From Thunnus maccoyii (taxonomy: Eukaryota; Chordata; Actinopteri; Scombriformes; Scombridae): 64,000 nt of DNA. Location of the stretch: the NCBI RefSeq assembly GCF_910596095.1, contig NC_056554.1, forward strand, positions 8,414,001 through 8,478,000, written 5' to 3'. The number at the start of each line of letters is the position of its first letter. The stretch's first letter is position 1. Under the pieces are notes generated by a model, which was not told the origin of the DNA, did not search any database, and worked only from the letters and a program-made list of their open reading frames with translations. Shown here piece after piece: positions 62,440 to 64,000 of this stretch. The translations under genes were made by a program, and so were the position numbers.

Positions 62440-64000
62440 ATGTGTGAGTGAGATGTATTCAGACCCAATAACTCAAGCCTGTTATCACTTTAATTCACTG
62501 ATAAGTTTAAACATCAAAATTCACCAAAGTTTGAATGAGGCACGGATCTAAAGAATACAATATGTACAATATAAAAGAGAGACCAATAAAAGCAATGAGA
62601 GAAACATAAGCCATTACAATACAAAATGCAAATATAGGAAACATGCAGTTGAAAACACGTCACAATTAGTTTACTTTACGGGCTCGGTTTCACAGACACA
62701 GCTGTGACTGAGCAGATCTTATCTGGAGCAGAAATCCAACTTTCCTCCAGATAAAATACTGTCAGATTTAGATAAATGCCGGCCTGATCAGCTTAGAGTG
62801 AAAGTTGCTTCAATATGTTTGGGAAACAAATGTAGATATACACTAATTGTGCAACCGGCCTATTTAGTTTAGCATCACATTAAAGGAAATCAAAAACATA
62901 AGTAAATATTTCATCAACAAGAGTACATCAAGGAAACAACCAAACATTAATTTTACTATTTTAAATTCAATATAGTGTCCCTCTTAACAGCATTTTAATT
63001 ACATTTCGATTACATTGTGCCATCATGTACAAAAAGCTCCATAATAATTTAATGTTAAACAGAACAATGGATATACAAGCAAAACAAATCCACTGACTGA
63101 AACCACTGTCCTGGTGTTTCTCTAAAACAAGGGCAACGTCATTTTTTTTTTCAAATCCTACAATTTACTGTAACAAATTACATTATGTAACATTAATTAG
63201 CACTGAACGTAACATTTTCAAGCCCGATTTCTGTAATGGATACAAAAAACAATGTATGATGAATTCAAACACAGTTTAAACAGCCCGGTGTTGTTTGGGG
63301 GGGAAAACATTTGGAAAGCATCCTCACAGCTATGCAGAAATAACTGTGTCTAAACTGTAAAAGCTGTGAGGCGTACTTAACAAAAAAAAAAAAGGTTGTT
63401 TTCACCCTCCAGAGCAGCACACACACACACATACACACACACACAAAGCAGCGTAAGAGTCCATTTTAATTAAGGGCTAGCAAACCACAATTACAACTTG
63501 ATTTTCTGTCTTAATCTTCGTAGGCAGAAGTCTGACTGTGAGCACCCCTGACGGAGAGCAGCGTTCAATTTTTAGGTGTGAATGTAAGGTGCTGTTTGTG
63601 CAAGATCATTAATGATTACACAGCAATATTTCTTGTTCATCAGGAAGCTGATTTTCCATTTGGCTCCTGACCTGGCTGGGCTGTGTGTGTGTACTGTATA
63701 TTACATCTTTTACACTGATGTATTTTTACATTGATGTGCAAATAAATTAGATAAAACATGAACAATACATTAAGCATGGAAAGTTGGTTGTAATCTCTCT
63801 GTGTTGGAGCATTGTTGTCTGCGGAAAGAGAAAGAGATAACCCCCGAGAGACTTGGTATGTAATCAGGTTCTGGACTCTATCTGAATGTTCATTATTTGC
63901 TTCGTGCTTTTGCAGCGTTCATGCTGAGTAAACAGTTGTCAGCAGTCCATTTGATTACTGAATGAATGCATAGTGTGGCTTTATTTGTAAGTATTGAGGA
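60720..64000. other. Upstream of tmem179b, no gene recognised
   Basis: AT-rich sequence with the (GT)39 run at 61020-61097, shorter GT runs near 62203-62240 and 62409-62450, and a CA run near 63418-63446. It may contain distal UTR or enhancer DNA of an unseen neighbour, but no exon with splice and family support was found. Confidence 0.5.
61020..61097. repeat. (GT)39 microsatellite
   Basis: Uninterrupted 78-bp GT run. Confidence 0.97.

Noticed and set aside
1-64000. CRISPR arrays, operons, viral genes, toxin genes
   Set aside because: No regularly spaced direct repeats with unique spacers, no clustered intronless ORFs, and no viral polymerase, capsid or envelope motif was seen; the DNA is plainly vertebrate nuclear.

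Overview
The window is vertebrate nuclear DNA, almost certainly from a teleost fish. Genes are split into short exons with GT-AG introns, intergenic DNA is rich in (CA/GT)n microsatellites, and several small dispersed repeats look like families common in fish. There is no operon, CRISPR array, phage or plasmid. Four protein-coding genes were recognised from translated exons: the first exon of plcb3 (minus), ppp1r14b (plus), brms1 (plus) and tmem179b (minus). A fifth small coiled-coil gene (minus) could not be named. There is also one tRNA-Ser(GCT) gene, a decayed C2H2 zinc-finger pseudogene and an orphan-looking first exon.

Layout. 1-1402: plcb3 exon 1 and part of its first intron. 1403-11998: divergent intergenic DNA holding TIR-bearing and palindromic repeats. 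11999-about 40465: ppp1r14b, with a TATA box, exon 1, a very long intron 1 (about 24.4 kb, full of repeats), three clustered exons at 36946-37329 and a long 3'UTR. 41690-47463: brms1, ten exons including a probable non-coding first exon. 49226-49680: zinc-finger pseudogene. 50560-51119: CCAAT-containing promoter-like DNA and an exon-like block with no coding partner found. 52250-53648: unnamed coiled-coil gene. 55726-55807: tRNA-Ser. 56035-about 60713: tmem179b. 60720-64000: no recognisable gene.

Biology. plcb3 (Gq effector phospholipase) and ppp1r14b (phosphorylation-dependent PP1 inhibitor) lie head to head; their human orthologues are also neighbours at 11q13. brms1 encodes a subunit of the Sin3-HDAC co-repressor, and tmem179b a four-pass membrane protein. 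Human orthologues of all four lie on 11q12-q13, so the window looks like a conserved, rearranged piece of that block. The genes do not form one pathway.

I found no convincing novel molecular system. The items most worth a second look are the unnamed coiled-coil gene, the giant first intron of ppp1r14b, inverted-repeat elements inside it (about 25.47-26.02 kb, 27.42 kb and 29.92-30.68 kb), two MITE-like elements with TTAA ends, and the tRNA gene without a nearby canonical Pol III terminator. Exon boundaries were derived by hand from splice consensus, phase and resemblance to human proteins recalled from memory; no search was run.
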